Translations under genes and position numbers: made by a program
The notes under the pieces: generated by a model
Told to the model about the DNA's origin: nothing
Databases searched by the model: none
Seen by the model: the letters and a program-made list of their open reading frames with translations, nothing else
From: Aotearoamyces nothofagi
Lineage: Eukaryota > Ascomycota > Leotiomycetes > Leotiales > Tympanidaceae
Assembly: GCA_015345905.1 (NCBI GenBank)
Contig: JADDTR010000004.1
Coordinates: 682,001 to 746,000, forward strand
Length of the DNA: 64,000 bases
Direction: 5' to 3'
Shown: positions 46,624 to 56,831 of the stretch, one piece after another
Position numbering within the stretch: the first letter of the stretch is position 1
Layout of the letters: each line of letters starts with the position of its first letter

Positions 46624-48918
46624 AGTAAGGAAAGGGAGCGCAACAGCAGCGCGAGGTGAGCTTGAAGTCGGTCAAATTGAAGCTCGCGATTGTTTGTTCC
46701 GTTATAATCGAATTTGTAATCCAGATCTAGGCTATCAGACACAACACTGGCACAGCTCTCGTGCGAACACAAGCGATGTGTGTATATGATGTGGCGGGTG
46801 CAGAAGTCAGCCTTTGGAAAATGAAGTTGTTGGTAAAAAGTGAGCATCAGATTGATAGCTCTTCGGATAAATGATGATATTTCCTCTGGCGGGCGCTACC
46901 GTAAGGATAAGGGCAGGCTGGACAGGGCGCTCGGACCAACTTGCGGAAGGGAAGAAACTAGGCACCGGAGGTACCCTATGATTGGTAGCATCCACTGTAC
47001 CAGTGGATGCTACCGATGCTGAGGTGGAAATGTTCGGCAATCGAGCGATCCCTCCTGTCAGAAGGGGAATCCCGAAGAACGATTATCACCTCTCCTTGAG
47101 ACATCCGACCTCACTCGAGCTTGGACGATACATCAAGCCTCCTCTGTTGTGGTATTCAAAGTCCCGCTTTTCCTCAGTGTCCTTTCGATCCACATTCCGC
47201 TCTATACCAAGCGGAAGTCGACACCGGCAAGGCGGCTGCTTGCATGGGCTTTCTAACATCACAACTCTGTGTCTCAAATACGACGGTCCTCGCAAGATGT
47301 TCTGTCTGAGGAGGTATGCCTTGCTCCCCACCTTTACCGTCTATTTTCACGCTTTTGCTGACGTGAACGCAGCTGGTTACCGCTACTTTTCATCCCTACG
47401 AATGCGTCTCCCATCTTCATCTTCCTCTTCTTTCTTTGCACATACTTCCTCAACCGACCATGTGTATACTGCTCCTTCCTACTCCTGATTCTGTTTGCAT
47501 CATCATGCCACTGGTCTGATCACTGCTTCTTCGACTTCTCCTCGAACTGGTTTGAAGCGCGGTCATCTTCCTCGCCCAACAACTCTGCCGAGTACATGAG
47601 CCAAACTCTACGAGATACTGCAAGCTCAAACCAAACCATCGAGCAGGCCCTAGTGTACGTAGGGGCCGTGAATAGTACTGCGACGACACTCGGCAAGGTT
47701 GCCTTTCAAGAACTGAGGAAAAGACTTCCCATTCGGGCGGAGTGGACGGGGATCGGGGTGGAGTGGCTGAGGAGCCTTCTGGGCAGAAGAGAATGGAGAC
47801 TGCCATGTGTTGATGTTTACGTTAGACTGTGAAATGTTCCAGGAATTACAGTCCAGTATATGATGGCGTTTTGGCATATCTTTTAGGCATAAAGCCAATA
47901 GCTTAATGGGGGCCAGTACGGAAAATACAGGTACTCAGAATGATATTCGATGCAGGCTATCACAGTAGGGGCGTACCCATGGCGTTGAAGGATTGTGTAT
48001 AGTATAAACACAGGACACAGCTGTACGACACTTATGCTTGTACATACCTAGGTAGTCGAGCCTTATTACTTGGTGGCTCTATTATTACTTTCTAATCTTA
48101 TTATCACGATAAAATTACGAATTATAGATTACTTATAAGAGGGGCAAAGACTCAAAGAATACTCTATAGCCTTGAGCAATCTGTCACTGAACAAAAGTCC
48201 TCCTAGCGATAGCGGATCAAGTTATTACGTAGCTGAGGCTCAGCTCATCTAACTCCAAAACACATTTATATAGATAGATTATAAAGCGTCCGAACACTTT
48301 TCGGCTTACAGATCAGGTAGTAAGAGTATGGTGCGCATGTGCCTATCCATCGATACGCAAGCTTGGCTGAGCAAGTCTTATCAATTACGGGCAGGAAGAT
48401 AAACGACGCCTTAAATTTAGACTCAGGACTTAGGACCTCAGTAATATATATCACGGTAGTTATGAATTTGGAGATTCGGAGATTCGGAGATTCTCAATGA
48501 CGAGTCTAAGTAGCCAAATAATGTACAGTATTTGCGAGGACCGTAAAGTAGCTAGCGCGTGCAAGGCTTGAGCACTTGAAACCCAAGTCTGAATTTGACT
48601 AGGATAAGCTCTGGGAGGAAGAACATACGCAGATATCCCAAAAAGAAGCGGAAGTTACGATCACAGCAAGGAAATAAAAAGACTGATTGCCTCACTACCC
48701 CCTCATACTGATTTGTAGATATCATGGTGAATTTGGAATTATTTCTGACCAACAAGAGTTTAAGGTCATTTACTGCCTATTACCGGTGTGTACCCTTAGT
48801 ACCTAGTAACATATCAATATGTTCATGCCATGCCATGCCTCGCTGTGAATGCCAAGGCGGGTATCGTAAATAGCAAGCCAGACTCCCAAAGCCAGTGTCC
48901 AAAGTAAGACCCGAAGAA
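46624..48918. other. Intergenic, 2.3 kb
   Basis: No gene is firmly supported. Plus-strand frames at 46982-47488 and 47596-47832 have no recognisable domain; a possible GTATGC...GCAG intron at about 47315-47371 does not lead to a convincing protein. The part near 48040-48300 is locally AT-rich. A perfect hairpin lies at 46984-47014. Confidence 0.4.
46984..47014. repeat. Perfect inverted repeat, 14-bp arms, 3-base loop
   Basis: The arms GGTAGCATCCACTG (46984-46997) and CAGTGGATGCTACC (47001-47014) are exact reverse complements around TAC. It lies 360 bases upstream of the EDC4 start codon and could form a cruciform in DNA or a stem in RNA. Confidence 0.9.
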
Positions 48919-50305
48919 TCACGTCACTATCTCATTGCTTTTTGAAATCTCTGCGGCCTCTTTCTCTGCCTTTATGATTGCATCCAAAGTCGTCTTCTTC
49001 TCCCTGAAAACACCCATTAACTTCTTATTAGCCAACGCCATCTCCGCCGCCTTTGCTCCCGCCTCTTTCTTGCTCTTTCCTTTACCAAATCCAAGCTGCT
49101 TGTTGGTCTCTCCCCAGCCATTAAGATAAACGCCAACAGTGTATATAGGAAACCCCGTCTCGGGATCTGTGGTTTGTGGACCAGCGTCTTTATACTCTAG
49201 CTTGACCCCTCTTGTGATGAGCACCTTTCCTAGTGTTTCCCTTGGTAATGGATCGCGCGTGATCTTTTTATTTTCTTCCTCGAGGCGCTCGTGCGTTTTG
49301 ATCTGTTTCGATACTGTCATGGCCCAAAGGTCCTTTAGCCATGATGAAACTCGGTCAACGCCGTGCTTAGAGTCTGAAAGTACGACAGCTGCAACATAAG
49401 CTTCAAAGATGTCCCCAAAGACTTTGACTCGTTCCGTTTCTGAAACTCTGGTCCGTCCAGCTGGGTTGTCTTTGGAAAATTCCTTTGGTAGACGAGCTCG
49501 GTCCTCAAAGTCATATTGTCGGGCATAACTTGCCAGTGTCTCGTTCTTCACGAGGAGCTCCCGGATCTGGGCACATTTACCGGGTTGGTAGTCCGAGAAA
49601 GTTTTCGAAATGAGAAGCGTCGATATGAGGTATATGTAAGCGTCTCCAACCCATTCGAGACGTTCATAGGAGACGGTGTTGTTGTTTGACACGAGGCCGC
49701 TATGGGTAAAAGTCGCGGATTCCAATACAGGGTCATTGATCGTAGGAAGAGGCGGTAGTCTAACGGGGATAGCAGAAGAAGTCCAGGGCGTTAAAGATCC
49801 GGGCGGAAGAATGTTGGGAAGAGGCTGGGTTCTAGGACCTTCTAATGCCAGACGCGGGAGGGAGATTGTGGGCTGGTTAGATGGTTGTAATTCTGTGTTC
49901 CCAAGACTACTCTGGTTCTCTAGCATCCTGCGAAGGTGGATACATGCATCGACAGTGCTGCCATCTAGGTGGCCGAGTGATTCTTGTTCAACCCTAGAGC
50001 TTAGAACGTCATCGAGAGCTTTTACAAGCTTAGCCACCATGCTAGAGCTCGAAGTAGATTCGAGTCCGAAGTCTGTATATGCCCATAGGTTTGACCTCGA
50101 AGATCCTGAGTATGGCTCTTCAATAGAGTTATTCGATAATCCAGAAGAAATATACGGTCTATCTGCTTGGTAAATATCCTAAGAATCATTAGCGGTGCTT
50201 TATAGATTCATAGACTATAAAACGGCTCACTTTATGCGAGCTCTTTGTCTCATGGCGTCGTTTTTCACGACTTTCTTCGTATTTCTCCAACCTGTGCTTT
50301 GCCAT
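48919..50305 (-). CDS. Ribonuclease III (Rnt1/Pac1 type)
   Basis: Two exons, 50305-50231 and 50178-48919, give 444 residues. The short first exon (MAKHRLEKYEESREKRRHET) joins at GTGAGC...TTAG, and the second exon is open for 71 codons with no stop between join and conserved domain. The RNase III signature YERLEWVGDAYIYL starts at residue 196, with acidic residues in EWVGD and in the later GDIFEAYVAAVV (Asp281, Glu284), so the catalytic carboxylates are present. A double-stranded-RNA-binding domain follows near residues 360-425 (GFGKGKSKKEAGAKAAEMAL). There is only one RNase III domain and no helicase or PAZ domain, so this is not a Dicer. Such enzymes cleave pre-rRNA, snRNA and snoRNA precursors in the nucleus. 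Confidence 0.92.
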
Positions 50306-50529
50306 TGTTGGTAGTTAAAAGAAAGTTGGAAATTATGCACCTCTGTGAACCCCATTCCAATCCGTAGATAACGCATTAAACCTGATCGGAGACAAAATGT
50401 TCCCCACGTTCGGATAAATTACCGGCCCGAAGACCGGTAATGTAGTATTGCCTCAACATCTACCTATATTAACCTCCTGAAAAGGTTGCTGAATGTGCAA
50501 AGTGACCATAATTAGTCAAAAGCGTAGCA

Positions 50530-51015
50530 ATGTCGGTCGCACGATCAAGGCTCCTTGATCTTATGAAGGTATGAGCGCATTTACCATTCTGTATTAGTCT
50601 CACTGACCCTTTAATTCTGTAGATTCAATGTCGGATATTTTCCACAACCTTCAATCCTGAAGGTCTTCGCACCGGCAACAAAATCTTGCGGCAACGATTG
50701 CGAGGCCCAGCACTTGCAGCATATTATCCTCGGAAGGTTGTTACTACAAAGGACTTGCAGAAGGCGTTCCCAGACCTCGAAACATGGGACGAGGAAGAAG
50801 AAGAACGAAAGGAACATCTTCAGATGTACGCTACAATATGCCGGAAGACTTGGAGGCCAGACGCTAACAATATCACACAGTGTAAAAGCGAGAGGAAAGG
50901 GTGCACCAAAAAAGAAACGGACATTAGAAGGCACGTATCTTTAATGGTTAAGTGGGTATGCTATACTAACTACTCGTCCACAGAATCCAAGAAATTCAAG
51001 GGGAAAAAGCGGTAG
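50530..51015 (+). CDS. mrps33: Mitochondrial small-subunit ribosomal protein S33 (Rsm27)
   Basis: Four exons, 50530-50568, 50623-50825, 50881-50930 and 50984-51015, give 107 residues: MSVARSRLLDLMKIQCRIFS, TTFNPEGLRTGNKILRQRLR, GPALAAYYPRKVVTTKDLQK, AFPDLETWDEEEEERKEHLQ and a tail with KARGKGAPKKKRTLE, then SKKFKGKKR. The sequence matches mitochondrial S33, a small basic protein of the mitoribosomal small subunit. The last intron begins GC, not GT (GAAG then GCACGT), and ends CAG with a CTAAC branch site. Only this choice gives the conserved basic ending; the nearby GT would lead into unrelated sequence. Confidence 0.9.
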
Positions 51016-52111
51016 ACGGGCCTAGATGTCTTAAAGGTGGGAGATTGAGTGTACAGTACTGCATACAGACGGAATCATTGGCGTATAAAGGCAACTACGG
51101 GAGTATATTGTGTTCAGAAAATTTTCTGCTAAAACCAGACCATCTCGCAACATGGCAATTTTAAGAAACTTGAACAATGTTGCGCTCTCCTACGCTGAGA
51201 TGAATACGCCTGTTTTTTTTGCAAAAAGACTGTAACCATTTGCAATGTTTGGAAAAAGCAATTTTAGACAAGCAAAATTGGCTTCTGAATAAAGTAATGA
51301 TCTTTTGTTAATGTTTCCTATTCGAAGTTAGCCAAGAAGCGCAAGTCATCTTCATTAAGCTTTCATTATGCATGAGTTCATGCAGAGAGTGGACTGGAAG
51401 TTTCAGCCATTTATGCCATCCAAGGCTTCATTATTAGTGTAACAAGATCGGCGATCTGATTTAGACTCCTATCCTTTCTGGGGCCTTCTAGTATCATATC
51501 TACCTATCTGTGCAACCATTATCGTGAAAGACTGCATAGACTAGGTATCTATACTGCCCTCTTTACCGGGGATTCTTTGATTCACTGTGATTGGTCGGCG
51601 CGCTAAAAGAAGGACTCTCTGGAGGAGCTCTTTGCACGTCATCTCCTCAATATCACATCACCTACAAAAACCTACCTCTCCAAATCCCGAACTTTCCTTC
51701 CTTCAACCTCACAATAAATACAGCTCATTAGTGTTTACTGTGACACGCGGTGAGGACTTTGAACACTTAGTCAAAGTGTATCATACAGCACTGTTGCGTA
51801 AAGGTTAAATTCCCCGAGCCATACCAAGAAAGCGCTGCTCTAACCATCCAGGTCTGCAGGTCAACCGGAAGTCACTGCCACCACCAAGGACTCAGGACTA
51901 CATATACCCATGAGCTCCTGCCTTATATAATCCTACGGAGCTACGACTCGCATATTTGTTGATCTTGTCTGCTTCTCTTCCTTCTTTACTCCCCACCTCT
52001 ACCATCCACCATCTCGTGAGGTATCTTTCAGCACTTCCAACTTTCTCAATCACAATCACTCTCGATAAACAGACGGCTCTACTCTCTACCGTCATCCACA
52101 ATAACTGCAAC
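51016..52111. other. Intergenic, 1.1 kb, upstream of PUF gene
   Basis: No gene is supported. The last 200 bases are pyrimidine-rich and probably form the 5' leader of the PUF gene. A short frame at 51587-51808 shows no domain. Confidence 0.45.
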
Positions 52112-54795
52112 ATGTCTGCCGCTATCGCTTCTACTGGTTCGCCCAATGCACGTCGTATAACCTCCACCAGCGGAAGCCAGTCTCAGGAGAACACGAAGCT
52201 TGAGGACGAGAAGACGCCAGTCCGCCACGTAAGTCTACGCCACATTGCACAGTATTTATCAAAGATGACTCAAGTTATGTGTAGGCCTCTTCTAATTCAC
52301 TTAAGAAATCGGCCACCGCTCTTATGACTTCGAAGCTCGGTAACCAGGCCCCCAAGGTCAGTTCCTATCCATTTAGCAACAAGCAAAGCAACGCTTTAAG
52401 CTCTTCTTAGCCTCGTATTGTTCTCTCAAGGCGTTCTCTGTAGCTGAAGCTAACCTTTGCAGAAGATGAAGATGAATCATGACGCGACCTCATCTCCTGA
52501 TGTCAACCCTATGGATCGACTCCTCGCGAAGCTCTCCGAACAGCAGGCGATGATTAATAAACAGCATCAGGCTCTCAGTTCAGCTGATGATATTAGCTAC
52601 GCCTGCACTGTTGACTACATTACTGAGTCTACTAGTGACTCGGTACCCATTACCCCTGCCACGGAAACCTTTGACAGCACAGCACCAACGGCCACTTCCC
52701 CTAGTCTGGCTGCTGATGAAGTTATCCAGCTTAGTAATGAAGAGGTTCTCCGTCTCAAACTCGAACTCGAAAAGGCTAAAGGTAAAATTGCTCGTATGGA
52801 TCAGGAACTAATCCAGACTCGTATTACCAAGCACACCGTCGAGCAGGCTATTGGCACAGCTTCAGAGGCCGACTTTCCTTTGAACAACCCCTCTGAGATC
52901 TCCGACCGACGCTTTGATAATCTACAGAATGGTCAAAATGCTTCCACTCGGCCTCAATATGGACGTGATAACTCTTGGACTGGCCAAGAGGATGCTCACT
53001 CCGATACCAGCGACGCCCTCTCAGCTGGCGGCTTCAACCGGGCACGCGCCATTTGGAGCAATACCTTAGGCAGACAGCCATACTCTGGTTATTCAGGTGT
53101 TATTTCGGACTTTCAGCAAGCTCCTGTTGCATATCCAACTGGTCAATGGATGGGCCGTGGCTTCAACCAGCCGTTCGCAGATGGTGCAGTTGGATACGGT
53201 GCACCAATGCCTGGATTTCGTGGTGATCGTTTGATTCCGGATACAGATTCCGGGCTGGGTTCTGGCGAGCGTCGTAACAACAGTCGTGCTCGATTCGGCA
53301 GCCGCATTGGTAATGCCTTCCCCTATTCTGGGAGTAGCAGTTCTTATGAAGGTATTACTCCAACATCTGCTCCGTACGGTTCTGTCGCTGGCATGGCTGG
53401 TGGTGTTGTGGGTAGTATGTGTGGCCCAATGAGCATTGCTTTGAATGGTACTATTGCATATCAACCTCAGCCAATTGGTACTCCCCTGTCGCCATACGCA
53501 CCTGAATTTACCTCCTCCGGTGGAGTTTGGAAGACCGAGGTAAGCTCAGGGATCTTAACTTTCCCTTTTTAAGCAATCACTTACAGATATAAGGCCATTT
53601 CTACTGAAGGTCAAACTTTCCTACCAACCACAGAGCCATTAAACTATCGTCGCTTGCTTGACCGCACTGTCAACTGTAACTGGAAGTATATCGTTGATAA
53701 GATTGTTTGCAATAATGATCAGCAGGCCTCCATCTTCCTTCAACAAAAGCTGAAGGTTGGAACTACAGAGCAGAAGTATGATATAGTTGAAGCCATTGTG
53801 GCCCAAGCCTATCCACTGATGGTGAATCGTTTTGGTAACTTTCTTGTCCAACGATGCTTCGAGCATGGCACTCCAGAGCAAGTCATCAAGATTGCTGAGG
53901 CAATTCGCGGTAACACCTTGAACCTTTCAATGGATGCATTTGGTTGCCACGTTGTTCAGAAGGCGTTTGACTCGGTTCCGGAGGATTACAAGGCCATCAT
54001 GGTTCACGAGCTACTACGCCGCATCCCAGAAACCGTTATTCACCGCTATGCCTGCCATGTCTGGCAAAAGCTCTTTGAGCTTCGGTGGACCGAGTCTCCA
54101 CCTCAGATCATGAAATATGTTAACGAGGCTCTTCGTGGAATGTGGCATGAGGTTGCTCTTGGTGAGACGGGCAGTCTAGTCGTCCAGAATATCTTTGAGA
54201 ACTGCCTCGAGGAGGATAAGGTATGTCATTCATGGGAAATCGCATTACACTAGCTAACCCCGTATAGCGCCCCTGTATTGAAGAAGTTCTTGCTAGCATC
54301 GACATTGTTGCTCATGGCCAATTCGGAAACTGGTGCATTCAGCACATCTGTGAGCATGGTGCGCCTGCGGACCGCAGTCGTGCCATCGATCATGTCATTC
54401 GGTATGCTTCTGAATATAGTATGGACCAGTTTGCCTCGAAGGTAGTTGAGAAGTGTCTCAAGATTGGGGGTGTCGAGTTCTTGAGCCGCTATCTGGATCG
54501 TGTCTGTGAGGGTCGACTTGATCGTCCTCGTATCCCGCTCATCGACATTGCCAGTGACCAGTACGGAAATTATCTCATCCAGTATATTTTGACCCATTCC
54601 AACCCTCAGCATAGAGAGATCGTTGCTTGTCACATTCGGAAGCACATGGTCTCTCTTCGAGGATCCAAATTTGGTTCTCGAGTTGGCATGCTTTGCACCA
54701 ATCCAGCCGTTTCTACACGACCAGGACCTGGTGTGGGCCCGGCAATTGGCCCCCGTATGGCTCAGAATCCTCGTTATGGTGGAACCTATCGCTAG
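52112..54795 (+). CDS. Pumilio-family (PUF) RNA-binding protein
   Basis: Five exons, 52112-52228, 52285-52356, 52463-53539, 53594-54220 and 54268-54795, give 806 residues. The N-terminal half is disordered with one short coiled coil (EEVLRLKLELEKAKGKIARM). The C-terminal half carries PUF repeats, each with the usual core: NCNWKYIVDKIV, NRFGNFLVQRCFE, DAFGCHVVQKAF, HRYACHVWQKLFE, GETGSLVVQNIFE, GQFGNWCIQHICE, DQFASKVVEKCLK and DQYGNYLIQYIL. That makes eight, the full set for a Pumilio homology domain. PUF proteins bind 3' UTR motifs and promote decay or repression of mRNAs. The acceptor before exon 4 is uncertain: the CAG at 53586 would lead at once into a stop, so I use the AAG ending at 53593, which keeps phase. 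Confidence 0.9.
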
Positions 54796-55870
54796 GTGTG
54801 TCTATTAACTTATTCATTCTGATGCTGTGGGAGTCTGCATTGATTGTTGGTTTGGTCATCATACGATCTCTCCAACAATCGAATACACGTATTCCGCTTC
54901 ACCATACGGCGTATTCGATCGGGCTCTGTCACCCTGCTTTTGGTGTTACCTATCTACGGATGTCTCGATTGGCTCACCACGTCCTCCGGAAGTCACCTCG
55001 AGCTTTGTCTTGTGTTTTTTTTTGTTGGCAAACGCACATATTTCATGAACGGTTTCCTTCTGGCATGCAGCGACCATATTTCATTCGTTTTCATTTCAAC
55101 ATATTCTCCGGCAACCTATTCTACCATCACAGGTCATCCTACGCTGAGGAACCTAGTCCCATCAGTGCTTTGGACACATCATGATTATGGCCTTGGTGAT
55201 AGGTCAGACAACATGGATTCTACATTTGCCCCACCTTGAGTCATTCTCGAGCATAGATGTACACACACTTACATTGTTTTCATAATCATACATGCCTGTG
55301 TTAATAAGGAGGAAGCTTCGTTCGTTCTGCAATGCAGTTCGCTAATGTGGTAGTGGAATAATGGTATTAGGCTCAGATTTTCACATGCTCCTACTTGTAC
55401 AACAGACCTTCTTTGTTATCTAGTCTTTCTTTACAATACAAAGATTGCTCATACTTCATGTTATGATGCTATTTTGATTAGTGATGCGTTATTTGTTACT
55501 CGTTTAGGGTCGGCATCTACTATAGTAAATATGGAAGTGCTAGATATGTAGGTGTTCATCCCGCTATATATAGCAGTGATAAGCACCCGTGCAGCTCAAT
55601 CACGTCAACGTAGATTGGCCGCTAGCCTAGTTCCTTTCCCTATGATATTCTACCTAGGTATGCTGGGCCGAGATAGCTCTAGGTTCGTCAAAGTAATGGA
55701 AGTACTTCCCGGAGGAAGATGTCACAACCCCCTTAATTAATACCACCCATAAAGCTTTTAAGCCTGGGTATTCAAGTACATATATCAATGCCCAAAACCT
55801 CGATATCTTGTCAGAACAGTGGTTAGAGCACACATGATGGTATGAAAAGCCTTGCATTTCACCAGTAGAG
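54796..55870. other. Convergent intergenic region
   Basis: Probably a long 3' UTR of the PUF gene, then the 3' end of the minus-strand KPWE gene. Frames overlapping the stop of the PUF gene (54627-55239) are shadows in other phases and show no domain. Confidence 0.45.
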
Positions 55871-56511
55871 TCAAGAAGGAAACGCGGCTTCTACGGCTTC
55901 ATTCTCTGGAATATCCTGCACAATAACTTCGTCCCTCCGATCACCAAATGTTCCGATAGAGAACGATTCGGGATCATCTTTCTCCCATGGCTTCCGCCGT
56001 TTTAAAGCTGCCGGCTGAGTTGCCTGTGACGTGAGAACAGTTGGGGGAATTTCTTTGATTCCTGGGATAGGAGCGCCACTGGTGATCAATGCAACTATAT
56101 CTGCGAAGGGTGTTGGGTATGGTGGAGTGGGCTCTTTATTTTCTGGTTCGGTCGTTTTTGCATCTGTTGATGTGCCTGTTTGAGCCAAGCTGCTAGTGTC
56201 TATTGGAAGTGCTGGTGGAGAATGGTAAGGTGTCGACATAAGGTGTGCTTTGTATGCATCGAAATCAACCTGGACATTTTTCTTACGCGCATAATAGAAG
56301 CAGCGGGCGCGAATCGTCAGATCCTGAATTTGTGATGGGCTTGGGTTTGGGCCGAGGATGGCTGTGAGGCCAGCCTTGCTATGTAAGCTTGTGAATTTAT
56401 GACACTGGAAGTTGATCTCACTTGAAATTCCTGATCTTTATCCCAAGGATATGCGTCAAGATCTTTAAGAAGTGTAGAGCTGTCTTGCTGAGGACTTGAT
56501 TCTGTAGCCAT
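55871..56511 (-). CDS. pex39: KPWE-motif protein, Pex39-like peroxisomal import factor
   Basis: Two exons, 56511-56422 and 56374-55871, give 197 residues. The join yields KDQEFQAGLTAILGPNP in phase. The N-terminus is acidic. Residues about 38-65 (AILGPNPSPSQIQDLTIRAR, then CFYYARKKNVQVD) form a predicted helix. A Pro/Thr/Glu-rich linker leads to YPTPFADIVALITSGAPIPG, then IKEIPP and RRKPWEKD. The IPGI..IP plus KPWE pair defines a small domain related to PEX14-type peroxins, and I recall this family being recently named Pex39, a helper of PTS2-protein import that works with Pex7. The protein has no membrane segment. The acceptor region TAGCAAG holds two candidate sites three or four bases apart; only the second keeps phase. 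Confidence 0.7.
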
Positions 56512-56831
56512 TTTTGTAGAAATTATGCGTTTGTTGAGACCGCACGGCTGAGCCTCATAGTAAGGCTGAGCCTATGCACGGACCAGGTAGAGGTGTGCGT
56601 GGTGGTTTTTTATGGGGTGGCTGGAAGCCAGCCTTTTAGCTTGGCGCGAATTGAGCACACAAATGAACTCAGGTTACTTCTACCACTTCTAACTCCATAC
56701 AACATCAACCTCAAAGTCATTTGAGCACTCGATCCGTGTCTAAGAACGAGTTACTTTTTCCTTCCTTGATCTTTTGATCGCTCCTATTCACATCCATTTT
56801 GCTACTCGCTGCGCGGAGCAATATTTTCAAC
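56512..56831. promoter_or_regulatory. Divergent promoter, KPWE gene / scd6
   Basis: A 320-base spacer between head-to-head genes. A GGCTGAGCCT-type pair of inverted units lies at about 56548-56573 (GCTGAGCCTCATAGTAAGGC, then TGAGCC). Nothing else is seen. Confidence 0.45.

Noticed and set aside
46982-47488. Plus-strand frame of 168 codons with a possible intron
   Set aside because: The start of the frame is the perfect hairpin itself, and neither spliced nor unspliced product resembles a known protein.
54627-55239. Overlapping frames after the PUF stop
   Set aside because: They begin inside the last PUF exon in other phases and continue into the 3' UTR without any domain.
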